The notes: generated by a model not told the origin, from the letters alone. A stretch of 64,000 nt of DNA from Steinernema hermaphroditum (GCA_030435675.1 CM059621.1:10912001-10976000); one strand, 5' to 3'. Counted from the stretch's first letter, positions 32,995 through 47,001 are shown. Made by a program: numbers and translations.

Positions 32995-35900
32995 ATGAGG
33001 GAACTGTTTCACCTTCTCTTCTGCGCGTTCTGCGTAGGCGCCGTTTCCGGCGCCCTGCTTCCTTCTACGGAGCGCACTGAGTACTGTAAGTGTATTGAGG
33101 GAATACTGTAGGCTCAGACGCCTTCTTTCAGTGACGCGACTTTTGGAGCGCGCCTCGAAGACGGTGGAGCGCGGAGAGGCGCACCGCGATGTGTACGAGG
33201 AACCCGACGTGGACGGCCTTCTGGAGGCCCCCGCTCAAGAGAATTCGAATTGTCCCTCCGGATGGATGGGAAGGACTTGCAAGAACCGTGAGTGTAGCCC
33301 TAAGCGGGCTCCTGTAAAGAGGTTCTATAGCGATCTGCAACGAGAAGGTGCCTATCCACGTTCACGACGGAACCGTGAACGAGGGAGAGACCATCGAAGT
33401 CTCCTTCTCCGAGCAATGTTCCGACGTGTTCTACTTCCCCGTCGACTCCTACCTCCACGACGTCAACATCTTCGTCCTCCAGATCGGAAAAGCCATGCCG
33501 GACTTCGACCTCTTCGACACGAACGGCAGCAAGATCCAGCCCGACGCGGATACCTTCGTCGGCGAGAACGGCTACATCGCCAACTACAAGGGCTTAACGA
33601 ATAACCGCGCTCTTGGTAAATTCTACCTCCAGCTCAAGTCGAACTCCGACAGGTATACAGGTCATCCGGATCTCTACCATAACCACCGCTTTTAGTCCGT
33701 GCATCGCGCAGGTACTCGCCCCCACACCCGTGGTGGTCGACGGAGGATTCATCACCGACCAGCGCAGCGACCGCGTCGAGAAGTTCACCGTGGCGCCCAA
33801 CAAGGGCATTTACAGAAACCCGGTCGTTGACGTGGCCTCCTACTTCGCTTTCAAGGTCTCCGCCATACAGTACCCAGCTGACGCCGTCCAAGTGAAGTTC
33901 ACGCAGGACAACCAGCTCGTGGGCACTCCTTACAATGTCACGGCCCGCTACCGCTGCTCCGCGTCGAGCATCGCCTCGGCGTCGGTGACCTGCTCCGACG
34001 TGGGCGCCAACTACGCCGTCAAGGTTATCGGAATCGACGCCAACGGATTCTTCTTCCAGTGAGTGTCAGCGACACACGACTTCCACCTACCGTCTCCTTT
34101 AGGCGTGTCTACGACTATGACTGCGACGCAGCTCTCCTGACGACCCCCAGTGGACCGTTGACGACGCCGACCCCCACCACCGCAGGCCCTCCGCCCACGG
34201 TGTGCCTGAACGGTGGAACCATGCTTAACGCCGGCCAGAATGACGCCTCGTGCTACTGCGGAGACCTCTACGAAGGACGCCAATGCGAACGGAAAATCTG
34301 CTTCAACGACGCTGTCCTCAACGGAGACGTATGCCTCTGCCCGACCGGATACTCCGGAAACCACTGCCTCGACGGTAATCGACTCTGCTAGCCCCATTAC
34401 CGTTACCCCACTGCAGTTGTCTGCGAGCGCCCCTCGGACGGAACCTTCGATATCTCGAGGCGCGCCCTCGCCTTCGTCGTCCGCGGAGGGTCTTCGATGT
34501 CCAACCTAATCCCCAGCGTCTACAATGCCGCCAAGCTGATTCTTACATTGATCCCTCCGACGAACCCGGACTACTTCGAGACGTTTGTCCTCATCGAGTA
34601 CCATAACCACAGTGAGTGCTCCCCGTGCTCTCCTCCAAATCCGGCGCCTTGCAGATATCGTCAACATCGTCTCGACGCGCGTAGCCGACGACTTCTTGGC
34701 TGCCATCGAGAAGATCGACACGACGAAGGACGCCTTCTGCCAGGACGGCACCCTCAGCGCCATCTCCACCGCCATCACCATGCACGACCTCCAGAAATAC
34801 CCGGTAGAAGCGCTCTCTTGACCCCCCATTAGCCGCACCTTCAGAACTCGCCCGTTTTCGTCTTCTCCGACGGCCTTCCTGACGACAACGAAATCGTGAA
34901 GGTGAACCTGCTCAACCAGCTGGCCTACTTCCGCGGACAGCTCAACTTCCTCATGGTGAAGGACCCCGATGCCGGCTGTTCCATCGACGACCGCGCCCCC
35001 GGCTACCGTACTCTTCGCGAACTGGCACGCTTCTCGCAGGGCATCGTCGCGAAGGTGGACGCCTCCGACGCCTCCGAGTTCGCTGGACTCGTCTTCGACC
35101 TCGCCTACGCCACTGAGAGCGCCGACTACATACACAGCAACGACTTCCTCGAGTCATGCAACAACGCGCCGAAGTTCCAGTCGATCTTTGTCGACGACTC
35201 CTCTGACCGCTTCTACGTCATCGCCTCCGGAGGTGCGCTATCATTGGCCCAGCCACCCACAGACCCCTTTCAGATCGGCTTAACATCACCGCCATCAGCC
35301 CCAACCGGAAGACCATTCAGCCCGACATCCTCGCCAGCAACGGCGACCTGAGCATCGTCGCCTTCAACACCAACTCCACCACCGGCAACTACCTTATCCG
35401 GGTCACTTCGCCCTCGGGCGCTCCCTGCCACTACCGTGTCACCGAGTCCAGCATGTACGACATGTTCTTCTCGACGTCTCGCGGCCTCTTCGACGACTCC
35501 AGCTCCATCGAGCCCGTCTACAGTACGCCCCCTATGTCTGCTTCTTCATGTTGTGTGGTTTGCAGACCAAGAGTCTCACGTCGTCGCCCGCATCGAGCAC
35601 ATGCCGCCTCTCGAGAACCGCCATCTCCAGGCGGAGGTGATCATCTGGGCCAACGAGGGGCTCGGCGACAAGCGCGTCGTCCTCTACGCCTCCAGTGGCG
35701 TCTTCCGCGACGGCTGCGACTACAACATCTACTTCGGCTCGTGGACGTGCCCCAACCGGGACATGCTCTTCTACGTCACCGTCTTCGCCGATGACCGCAA
35801 CGGATTCACCGTCCAGCGTACCACCACCGGAATCTGCTCTGCCGGTGAGTCTCCCCCACTTCATCCCCAATACCCTATACCATTCAGTGATTCCTCCCCC

Positions 35901-38900
35901 GATCCCTCCGAGCGGATGCCTGAACGGTGGCGTCGGCGACTCCTCGAACAACGGCACCTGCCTCTGCGCCCCCGGATTCCAGGGCGACAAGTGCCAGCAG
36001 ATTATCTGTCAGAACGGCGGCCAGGCCCACGCCGCGGGGTACTGCACCTGTCCGGCCGGCTTCACGGGACAGTTCTGCGAGGTGGCCGCCTGCTACCAGT
36101 ACAACAACGGCGACTTCTCCCCCACTAAACGCTCGATGACCTTCTTCGTGCACGACTCTCTGTCCACGCGGGAGATGATCAAGGCGATGACTGAGCAGGC
36201 CTCGCAGATGGTGCAGGACATCACGCACCAGCACCCCGACTGGATCAACCACTACCAGCTGATTCGCTTCAGCGACGCCTCCTACTCGGTAGCCGCCGAC
36301 TCCAGCGACCCGAACGCCTTCATCAGCGGCCTCCAAAATATGCTCGCTCACAACGGCGAGTCCACCTACACCTGCATGAACCTGAACATCCTGGAGCCGA
36401 TGTACCTCGCCATGAAGGAGCCCTCATTCACGCGCCACGGCTACATATTCGTCTTCCTGAGCGGAGTGATGAAACAAGACTACCTCAACTATGACGACGT
36501 CTTCGAAGTCGCCGAGATCGCCCAGACCCCGATCACCTTCGTTCAGTTCGCACAGAACCCTTGCGGCATGCCTCCTCAGAACAGCCTCATCGGAATCATG
36601 CAGGGCCTGGCCCTTTCCACCGGAGGACAGTACCTGCAGGCGGATCCCGCCGACGCCGGCAACGTACTCCTCTCCCTGCCCTCGCTCTACTCGAGCAACC
36701 TCGTCTTCGAGCAGACGATCGACGACTGCGCCTCGAAGCCAGTCTCCTTCTACTTCCCTGTGGACTCGCAGGCGCAGTCCTTCTCCGCCAACATCATCGG
36801 CTCCCTCCGCAACGCGCCCAGCTACGTCGCCCCCGAGACCGCTGACGGCGACCTCACCGAGGTGAACCTCTGGAACGACTTCGGCGTCAGCCGCTTCGAT
36901 CTCGTCATCAGAGGTGCGTCCACTCCGCAAGCTCCCGCCCCACCCTTGGTTTAGAGTGCGATGGAGACTGGGATTCACACGGCTCACAGTGCTACCTCGC
37001 CGTCCCCGACGCCGCCAGTTGGACCGACGCGCAGAGCTTTTGCCACCAGAGGAACTCCGCTCTGGTCACCGTGCTCTCCAAGGACGTCCAGACGTACCTC
37101 GACTGTAAGTGGCGTGACCCTCCACGTCCTTAGTCCCCCATTGCAGCGATCGACGCCAACAACGACTACTGGCTTGGCCTCAATGACCGCCAGATCGTCG
37201 GCCAGTGGCGCTGGGACCAGATCGGCGAGAATCAGCTCGGCCTCAGCGGCTTCTCGAACTGGGCGCCAGGCATGCCCACCAAGACCCCCACGCAGCGCTG
37301 TGTCTACCAACAGGGAAGCTCATCGAAGCAGTGGGTCGTCGCCGACTGCGCCCAGCAGAAGATGTTCATGTGCGTGAAGCACGCCTACGACTTCAACTAC
37401 GAACCCGGGAAGCTCGACCGAGGTAGGTGCTGAGAAGGCAGCCCAGCTAAGTATGGCTCTTCAGTGCACCTCCCACGCGGAATGTGGCGCGCCACGATGC
37501 AGACCTGGTCGGGAGCCTGCTCCCTAAAGGTGCGCGCCCAGTCCGGCATCCGCCTCTCCGCCACTTACACAACTAACCTCCACAACGACTGGGGTTTCCC
37601 GGAACTCATTCCCGGCAACGCGACGCAGAACTTCATGGCTGCTCACGCCACCGGCCTCTCCAGTTCGGAGCCGAACGTCCCGCTCGGAAAACTTGACTTC
37701 GCGCAGATGTACATCACCAAAGACAGGAACATGGTGCTCGCCGAACCCTTCTACCATCGCGACAACTGCGCCTTCGACTTCATCACGCGCCCCTTCGCGT
37801 GCCCGGCGCCTGCCTTCCAGGTCGCCGTCTCCGGCGTCGACTCCTACGGCTACCCCTTCCAGCGCATCATCCCAGCCGTCTGCTATGGTGGCAACGCCGA
37901 CCACACCTGCGAGAACGGAGGCTTCTACGACGAGAAGCGCGGCGCCTGCCTCTGTGGACCCAACTTCGAGGGCAACCGCTGCGAGTTCGCTATTTGCCGC
38001 AACGGAAACCTCGGCGCCGGCCTCAGCGACTGCGTCTGCAACGTCGGCTGGAGCGGACAGTTCTGCGAGATCCGTAGGTTCCCCACCGAAGGACGCCCCT
38101 AAAGAGACCCCTCTGTAGCGGTGTGCACGCGCGACGGGAATCTCTCGAACCCCTACACCTCGGCCGTCGAGAAGACTTTCGTCGTCCTCGTCGACGGCTG
38201 CACCACTGAGCTCCAAGGCGACGTTATTCACAAGTAAGTCTCCATCAGCAGGCCTCTAATGCCCCTCCAGCATCGTGAACCTCATTAACGACGTACTCAA
38301 GACGGCCAATGGCATCAACCAGCGTTGGTTCTCCTCCTTCGTCGGCATCGTCTTCCGCTCCGCGGGCGCCAAAGTGCCCCTCTCTGCGGTCATCTCCTCC
38401 ACGGACTCGCAGAAGTTCCTCCAAACCCTGCAGAAGGAGCTCACCATCAACGCCGACCAGTGCGCTGGCGACTCCGAGCGCCTCATGATGAATGCCGTCA
38501 CCCAGTTGATGAACGAGAAGTCGATCGCGCCACGCTCCGAGGCCTTCCTCATCACCTCGGGAAGCGCCGCCGACTACAGTATGGCCCGCGCCGCCCTGGA
38601 TGCCATCGCCCTCACCCACACCGCCCTCAACGTCTTCGTCATGGGCGCCGACGGCCCACCAGGAAACGCTTCCAGCTACAGTGATCCTGAGGTGCAGTCG
38701 ATGATGCTCCTGGCACACAACAGCGGCGGTGGCTTCTACCAGCTGCCCAACTACAAACGCCTCCATAAGCTCTTCGTTGGCGACATGGGCACCCTCTTCG
38801 ACAGCTACGGCCTCGGCACTCGTTTCGTGAACTGCACCGACTTCCACGAGTACTTCCAGGTCGGCTCCAAGACCGCTGTCCTCGCCTTCGACATCTTTGC

Positions 38901-39857
38901 CGAGGTACCGCGCCTTCTCTAGCCTAAAACCGAAAAATTCTAGTCGACTCCGGTGGTCGACATCGTGAACCCCCTCGGCAACCACACTCTCCCTACGAGC
39001 GTCGCCATTTCGAAGACGAACTCGCTGTTCCTCGTCAAGAATGAGAAGCTGCCCCCCGGCCTCTGGCACGTCTCCGTCCACGAGCAGGGAGCCAAGGGCG
39101 GATTCTGCCAGGTTAACATCCGCGGCGTCAGCGACGAGACCATCTTCGTCGGTTTCTCGCAGGACGTTGGCCTCGACGGCGGAGTCCACTCCAACCAGAT
39201 GACCCTCTTCCCCGACCCCTGTAAGCCCGCCACCGTAACCCCAAGGATCAACACTTACTCGTTTAGCGGCGCCCAATGCGATCGTCGTGAGCACGAGCTT
39301 CGGAACGCCGGAGTACGTCCAGATCTTCACAAACACGGAGCGGAAGCTCCTCTGGGCGTCGCCCCTTCTGAAGCGCAAGAACTGCGCCTACGACTACATC
39401 ACCAAGGAGTAAGAGGGGGTTATCACAACAAAGACGGCTTTACGAGGCCACAGCGCGACACATTCACTCCATAGAGAGTCGTCAAACTCGCGTCGCACCT
39501 CGTAAATTTCGGGAACGCTCGTCAGCGTGATCGATGTCCCTTTATCAGCGCTGCTACCGTATCTGTGCTTGCAAGGCCGCGTTTCCCACCGGCTCCAAGT
39601 GATTAGGCGGCACAGCAAGGGCACAACGCCGCTGCACGCATGAATCACTCTTTGCTCACAAATCGGCCTTTGAGTCTTCAAATTCCGATGGGTTACTGTA
39701 GTGGAGACAGCAATGAGAAGAAGGTCTTCCTAAACTAACGTCCCTCCGTTTCAGTGTGTTCGAGTGCAAGACCGAGGACTCCGTCTCCGTGGCCGTGGAC
39801 GGTGTCGACGAGGACGGACACCCCTTCCGCCGCATCCTGCCCGTCCATTGCATCTAA
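32995..39857 (+). CDS. Secreted EGF / vWA-like / C-type lectin protein, copy 1
   Basis: Large many-exon secreted protein. The start at 32995 gives signal peptide MRELFHLLFCAFCVGAVSGA. Order of recognisable parts: a short Cys segment CPSGWMGRTCKN (about 33251); a beta-rich region (33328-34070); an EGF pair (34200-34372, CYCGDLYEGRQCE and CLCPTGYSGNHC); a first vWA-like domain (about 34420-35230); an EGF pair (35906-36090, CLCAPGFQGDKC and CTCPAGFTGQFCE); a second vWA-like domain (36100-36720); a C-type lectin domain (36955-37420, DYWLGLNDRQIVGQWRW and RCVYQ...WVVADCAQQKMFMC); an EGF pair (37908-38075); a third vWA-like domain (38150-38770); a C-terminal beta region ending HCI at 39857. The lectin domain lacks an EPN/QPD sugar motif. 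This layout matches the nematode IRG-7-like family linked to intestinal immune responses; orthology is not established. The last intron (39409-39754) is unusually long. Confidence 0.85.
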
Positions 39858-40224
39858 CTAGTTTTGTTCTGTTCCGTTTCTTCTGTGAATTTATGCCCGT
39901 CGATAAATTAATTGGCTTATCACTCTCGTTCCGCAATTCACGTCCACTATCGCCGAGGGGCGAGGGAACCGAAGAGCATCGTCAGCTCCACCCGAATCGG
40001 AAGCCGTCCTTGCAACAGAGTACAAGAGATAACACGACTGATAAGGCCAATGCAATTAGCGGCGGAGCCTCTGGTTCCACTTAAGAGACGCCGCCGATGG
40101 CTCAGACCACCTTCGGAGCACTTCGCCTGTGATAAGCGCCCTTCAGTCGCAGCTCTTGCGTCCCCTTCGCCAGTCGACTCTCTTCGCCTCTAATTAGTCC
40201 CCTTTTAGGTGACCTACCGTGGCC
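39858..40224. other. Spacer between the tandem lectin/vWA genes
   Basis: 367 nt between the stop of copy 1 and the ATG of copy 2. CCTTTTAG ends at 40208, 16 nt before the ATG, the same arrangement as in front of copy 1. No other feature seen. Confidence 0.5.
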
Positions 40225-43200
40225 ATGGGGCTTCGGGCACTTCTGCTGCTGTCGTTGGTGGCGCTCTGCGTCCTAGCGACCGAATCCGACTCCAAATCTG
40301 CCAGATGTAAGCCGAAGATTGGGATATGCCGACGTTGGCTTCTTTTCAGTGAAGAGATGGGTGGAGGCCTCGAAGGAGGCCCCCCGGAAGAGGCAGTGGC
40401 CCGAGGCCGCGGAGGAAGACGAGGAGAGCCACATCGCGGAGTACATCTTGTCACCCTCCGGAGAACAGCTGGCCCTCTGCAAGCCCGGATACACCGGAGC
40501 CAATTGCCAGAATCGTAAGTCGGCTTTTCTGCATTTGGCCTAAAACTCCGTTGCAGCCATATGCACCAAGCACCTGCCCGTGAACCGCCACGCGTACGCG
40601 TCTCCCCCGGGGGAGCTGATCACCTACTTCTGGAGTGATTTCTGCACGGGCAACTTCTCGTTCCCCGTCGACTCCGAGATCAAGGGAGAGCTCTTCATCG
40701 AGATCGAAGATACCGTCAACGGAAACCCCCAAGCCTACCTCTACGACCCCAACGGCAAAGAGTTGCTCCCAAGTAACGCGGAAAACATGGAAGACAATGG
40801 GTACGTGGGCATGTTCAAGACCTCCGTGCCCGGCGAGTACACCTTGCGCCTCACCAGCATGACCGACAAGTGAGTTCCCCCCCCCCTCCTCTCTTGCACC
40901 CTAGACCTCTTCAGCCCTTGCATCTCCACCGTATCGGCGATCACCTCGCTCACCGTTGACGGCGGCTTCGTCACTGACAAGCGCGACGACAACGTGCAGA
41001 TGGGCATCCCGAAGGCGCACCAGGGCATCACGCGCTTCCCCACCGAAGGCATCTCCTCGTACCTCGCCTTCGTCGTCAACGGCGAGACCTTCCCCGGCGC
41101 GCCCCAAAACGTTATCTTCTATGAGAACGGACGCCCCGTCAACGGCACCTTCGGCGTGCAACAGCGCTACCAGTGCGGCGCCTCCTCGATCCTCGATCGT
41201 GCCTACATCTGCGGTGACGCCAGCGACTACATGGCCGCTTTCGTTGGCGTCGACAACGACGGCTACACCTGGCAGCGCGTCTACGAGTTCTCCTGCAACG
41301 CGCCCATCGATCAGACGACCCCGGTGTCACCCACGGGCCCCACGCCGCCACCCACGCCGGCACCCACCAGCTGCGACAACAATGGCCTTCTTCTCAACCC
41401 CGGCCAGAACAACGTGAGTACCTGAGTGTTCGGTCACCAGACGGTTCCCCTTACAGGCCTCATGCTACTGCGGCGCCTACTACACGGGTAGCCGATGCGA
41501 GTACAAGATCTGTTTCAACGGCGGCGCCGTCAACGAACTCGGCGACTGCGACTGCCCCTTCGGCTTCCAGGACGCACACTGCACGGCGGTCGTCTGCCCG
41601 AAGCGCACCGGAAGGAAGTTCGACGGCAGCCAGCGCGCCTTCGTCTACGTCATTCGCAGCAGTAGCACGATGAGTAAACTGCAGGACCAGATCAAGCAGG
41701 CCGCCACCGAATCCATCGCAATTTACGAGACCCTCAGCCCCGGCTACTTCCAGTCCTTCGTCCTCGTCGCCTTCAACAACCACCGTACCCTGCGCCCCTC
41801 GTGCGTTACAGTAATTCTAATTTCTAGAACTGGTGCTGAAGCAGAGCTACCAAACCTCGGCCGACTTCCTCGCCGCCCTGGACAACATTCAGTATGCACA
41901 GGACACCGCCTGCATGGACTCGGTCTACCAGCCCCTCTTGGACACACTGACCTCCACCGACGTGCTCAGCTACCCTCTCTCGCCCATTTTCGTCTTCTCC
42001 GACGCCCTCCCCGACGACAGCGAGGCCATCCAGATCGACCTCGTCACGCAGCTCGGCCAATTCCGCGGGCCCATTTACTTCCTTCTGGCCACGAACCCTT
42101 CCGATGGCTGCCAGGTGGACCCCGCCGCGCCCAGCTACAACGGCCTCCGCCAGATCGCACAGTACTCCCGCGGCCTTGTCAGTCGCCTCGACTACAATTC
42201 CGTCGCTACCGTAAGACCTAAACACCACCCACGGAGACTAATGGTTCCTATAGAGCGCGGTCCTGTTGGCCAAGACGGTCAAGGAGGCCGACACCATCCT
42301 GACGAACGACTTCCTCGACTCCTGCAACAACGCGCCGAAGTTCCAGTCGGTCTTCGTCGACGAAAGCTCCCGCAGCATGTACATCATTGCCGCCGGAAGT
42401 GAGTCCTCATCCACAGGTGCCCCTATCCTCCCTTGCAGACAGTTTCAACGCTACCATAATCAGCCCGAACCGCAAAACCCTTAAGCCCAAGACGGTCTTC
42501 AGCTCCGGTGACTTCTACATCGGAGAGTTCCCCGTTAAATACAGAGGTGAGTCGACAAATCCTCGAGTCCCGTCAGGCTGCTCTGAATGCAGGAAACTAC
42601 CTCGTGAATGTGGCCACCGGTGACGGGACGGCCTGCCAGTACCGCGTCGTCGAGAAGAACAGGTACCAGGTCTTCTTCGGAACGGCGAAGAGCCTCAACG
42701 ACGACTTCTCCTCCCCTGACCCGCTCTTCAGTAAGCCCTGCCCCAGGGGCGCCCCTAAAGTCACTCTCTAGACCACAGCTCCGCCCTCGTCGTCCGCATG
42801 AACGACCTCCACTTCTACGACACCACTAACGTCTACACCGAGGCGACCGTTTGGACCAACGACGGTAGCGTTTCGGCATGGCTGTGTTTACGGTAGTGGC
42901 GTTTCAGTGAGATACTCCGACAAACGTGTCGTCCTGCACGCGGCGAACGGTTTGTACCGCGACGGCTGCGACTTCAACCTCATCTACGGGGGCTGGACGT
43001 GCCCCTACAGGGACCTCATCTTCTACATGACCGTAAGCCCTCATCCACAGGCAACTGACCGTGTGCCGCTTCCAGATATTCATCGACGACCGCCGCGGAT
43101 TTACCGTGGAACGCACGGTCACGGGCATGTGCAGAGCGCGGCCTCCAGTCGGACCGGCGCCGGGCGGCTGCCTCAACGGCGGAGTGCCCGCCGGAGCCAA

Positions 43201-46200
43201 CGGCACCTGCCTCTGCGCCCCCGGCTTCCAGGGCGACAAGTGCCAACAGATCGTCTGCCAGAACGGCGGCCAGGCCAAGAACGGCTACTGCAGCTGTCCG
43301 GCCGGCTTCGCTGGTCAGTTCTGCGAAATCGAAGCATGCATCGAGCGCAACCCGAACGCCTACTTCGACCCGATGGACAAGTCGATCTCCCTGTTCATCC
43401 ACGACACTCTCTTCACGCGCACAGCCATCCAGCAAATCATGGCGAGCATGCCCCGCTTCCTTCAGGGTCTGTACCACCAGCACCCCCAGTGGATCGCCCA
43501 CTACCAACTCGTTCGCTTCAACGACACCGGTAGGCCCTGACCGTCTCGAAGCACTCACCCGCTCGGATTCAGGATTCACGGTGTTCGCCGACACCGACGA
43601 CCCGGTGAAGTTCGCCGACGGCATGGTGAACCTCTACGAGCGCAACGAGGCGAACACTGAGTTCTCCTGCAAAGACCTCGACATCCTCGAGCTCCTGCAC
43701 GGCACCCTCAACAGCACCGGCGTCACTCGCGGTGGCATCGTCTTCGTCTTCATCAACGGCCTCATAAAGTCCGACATGGTCAACTACGAGAACCTGCTCG
43801 AGCAGACCGCGCTCACGAAAATCTCGCTAAACTTCGTGCAGATGGGCGGCAACCCATGCGGCCACAGCGTCTCCGACCCCGGCAACACGATGATGATGGG
43901 CCTGGCTACGATCTCGGGCGGAGAGTACATCCAGGCGATGGGCATGGACGCTGGCAACGTACTCACCTCGATCCCCTACCTCTACTCCAGCTCTCTCATC
44001 TACGAGAACTACTTCGACGACTGCGCCACCAAGGAGTGCTCCTTCTACTTCCCCACCGACTCCCAGACGCAAGCCTTCACCGCCAACATCATCGGAGACA
44101 TCAGCAGCGAGAACAACGGCGATGTCCACTTCACCGCCCCCGTGCCAAGTGAGTCCACGTCTCCCCACTCTCGGAACCTGCCCCTTCAGAGTCCTCGTAC
44201 ACCCCCATACCGCTCTACAACAGCGTCGGCGTCGCTTCGCAGATGCGCCTGGTGACGCGCCCCTGCGACGACGGCTGGTATCAGACCGACCTGGGCATGT
44301 GCGTTAAGTACGTCAAGGACCCGGTGACCTGGGCCAAGGCACAGCAGATCTGCTACGAGAGCCGCGCCACCATGGCCATCACTTTCGACAAGAAGGAGCA
44401 GGAGGGCATGGACAGTGAGTGCGACGGGTCGAGGCCCCATAAAGGTCATCCTTTCAGTCAACGCCGGCAGTGACTATTGGATGGGACTGAACGACATCGA
44501 CACGCTTGGACAGTGGCGCTGGGGTCGCCAGAACGACCGTAACCCGTTGACCGTGAGTGCGCGTACCGAGAACCGCCTGAACGGGAGTTTCAGCTGAACG
44601 TGACCAAGTACACGAACTGGGCGAAGGGACAACCGGTGATCAGCGACAGCACGCGCTGCGTTTACCAGTCGAAGAAGGCCGATGGATGGATCGTCGCCGA
44701 CTGCGGCGCCCAGAAACCCTTCATATGCGTCAAGTCGTCCTGTAAGTGCCCATCCAGTCACTCGGCAATCGCGTCTTTTTTCAGACGACTACAACTACTT
44801 CCCGGGAGCCGAGGGACGCAGTAAGTGGTCGCTTCCCTTACAGTAACCCACACCGCGTCTTTAGGCAAACTGCCCAGCGGAATGTGGAAGTTGACCGTCA
44901 AGACCTACGAAGGCCCAGCACTCGTCAAGATCCGCGCCCAGTCGAGCATCCGCGTCTTCTTCGAGTACACCACCCTCGTGCACGCCGACGTCGGCTCCTC
45001 CGTCCTTCTTGCCGGCAACACCAGTGAGTGCAGAACCCCTCTCCCCTCCTACATTCCTCTTCAGCCCAAAACCACATCATCGCTCACGTCACGAACCTGG
45101 TGCCGCCCTCCGAGCACAGCACCTTGCCCACAGGATCGCTTGAGTTCGCGCAGCTCTACCAGAACAAGAACATGAGCATGCTGGCGGCCGTTCCCTTCTA
45201 CGCGCGCAGCAACTGCGCCTACGACTTCATCTCGCGTCCCTTCCACTGCCCCTCCGAGGCTCTCTCCATCGTCGCCTCCGGCGTCGACAGCCACGGCTAC
45301 GAGTTCCAGCGCATCGTCCCCGCTATCTGCTACGGTGGCGACCAGACGCACACCTGCGAGAACGGAGGCTTCTACGACGAGAAGAAGCAAAGCTGCATCT
45401 GTCCGCCGACCTACATGGGCGACCGCTGCGAGGTGCCCATCTGCAAGTACGGCTGGGTCAGTGGAGGACTCACCTGCAAGTGCGCCTATGGCTACATCGG
45501 CCGCTTCTGCCAGACCCGTGAGTTGCTCGCTCCCAATGCCCCCAAGTAGCCCTTTTCAGCGATGTGCTACAAGCAGCACGAGAGCCCCGTCGTCGACACT
45601 CCCCTCAACAAGACCCTTGCCATCATCTTCGACGGAACCAGCTACGGCTTGCAGACGAGCGTCATCGACAAGTAAGTGGAGCCCCCCTGCTGTCCCTCCT
45701 CAACTCCTCGTTGCAGCTTCGAAGCACTAATGAACACGATCATCACCAAAGCCACCTCCATGAACAGCCAGTGGTTCTACAACTACGTCGGTATCGTCTT
45801 CCGCGACCCCAAAGCGCCGGTCTCTGTGTCCAAAGTCGTCTCTACTTCCAACGCCGCGCAATTCATCCAGCAGATGAAGGCGGAGCTCACCAGCAACGTC
45901 TTCCAGAGCACCTCCGTGGACCGCTCGATCATGCAAGCTATAAGAAACGTCCTCCTTCGCAATGAGGTCGCCGCGCGCTCCCAGGCCTTCCTCATCACCT
46001 CCGGCCTTCCCGTAAACCCACAGTCCGTCAACTTCACCATGGATGCAGACGCTAGAAACCACGTCTACGTAAGTCTTTGCCAGCGGCCTCCTCTTTAACG
46101 GCCGTTTAGATCAACACGATCCTAATGGGCGACCAGGGACTCCCCGGAAGCGTGAGTCATAGCGACCCGCGCGCCGAAGCCCTATACGAGGTCACCTTCA

Positions 46201-47001
46201 ACAGTGGCGGAGGCTTCTACCAGGTGCCCGACTTCCCCACCCTGAAGCAGTTCGTCCAGGGCGACGTTGGCACCCTCTTCGACAACTACTACATCACCTC
46301 GCGCGTCAGCAGGAACTGCTCTGGTCTCTACGAGTACTTCGACGTCAGCAGCCAGAGTACCATGCTCACCTTCGACCTCTACGCATCCAACGCCGTCGTC
46401 AGCGTCAAGGACCCCATCGGAAGGGTCTATAACTCCCACAACCTCACCACCCTCATCAGCACGAAGACCAACAAGTTCATGCTCATCCAGAACCGCGACA
46501 TCCCGCCCGGCATCTGGCAGGTCAGCGTCGACAATCACGTCAAGGACCCCGGCTCCTGCCTCGTTAACATCCGCGGCGTCAACACCAACAATCTCGTCTC
46601 CATCGCCTACTCACAGGACGACGGCAACGGCGGCGCCATCCACTCCGACCTCTACTCGCTCGACCCGATGCCCCGTAGGTGCTCAGCCCGCTATCCCCAC
46701 GTCGTCTCTTTTTAGAACAGCTCAACGCCATCCTCGTGAAGTCGAACTTCGGAACAGCCAAGTATGTGCAGATCTTCAGCGCCAACGACCGCAAACTTTT
46801 CTGGGCGTCGCCACTCATCAAGCGCTTCAACTGCCACTACCAGTACAGCTCCCAGGAGTAGGTCTCCCCCTGCTTGCCTGGCTCATCGATCTTTCAGGAT
46901 GTTCGCATGCCCCACGGAGCACCTCTTCTTGGTCGCCGTCGACGGAGAGGACGACAACGGCCACCCGTACAGAAGGGAGTTCCACGCGCACTGCATCTAA
47001 T
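40225..47001 (+). CDS. Secreted EGF / vWA-like / C-type lectin protein, copy 2
   Basis: Tandem paralog of 32995-39857 with the same domain order and length. The start at 40225 gives signal peptide MGLRALLLLSLVALCVLA. A CKPGYTGANCQN segment precedes the beta-rich region (from 40558). EGF pair at about 41370-41600 (CYCGAYYTGSRCEYKICFNG, CDCPFGFQDAHC); vWA-like domain 41590-42400; EGF pair 43160-43340 (CLCAPGFQGDKC again, CSCPAGFAGQFCE); vWA-like domain 43350-44000; C-type lectin domain 44255-44745 (DYWMGLNDIDTLGQWRWGRQ, WIVADCGAQKPFIC); EGF pair 45350-45510; vWA-like domain 45560-46230; C-terminal region ending AHCI at 47001. Many small introns of 40-50 nt. The lectin fold lacks a classical calcium/sugar triad, so ligand binding may be protein-type or unusual. 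Both copies use mostly C-ending codons, unlike the neighbouring AAR2 gene. Confidence 0.85.

Noticed and set aside
38245..39378. Long minus-strand frame (377 codons) opposite lectin/vWA copy 1
   Set aside because: It mirrors the strong C-ending codon bias of the real plus-strand exons, crosses their introns and shows no domain; a shadow frame.
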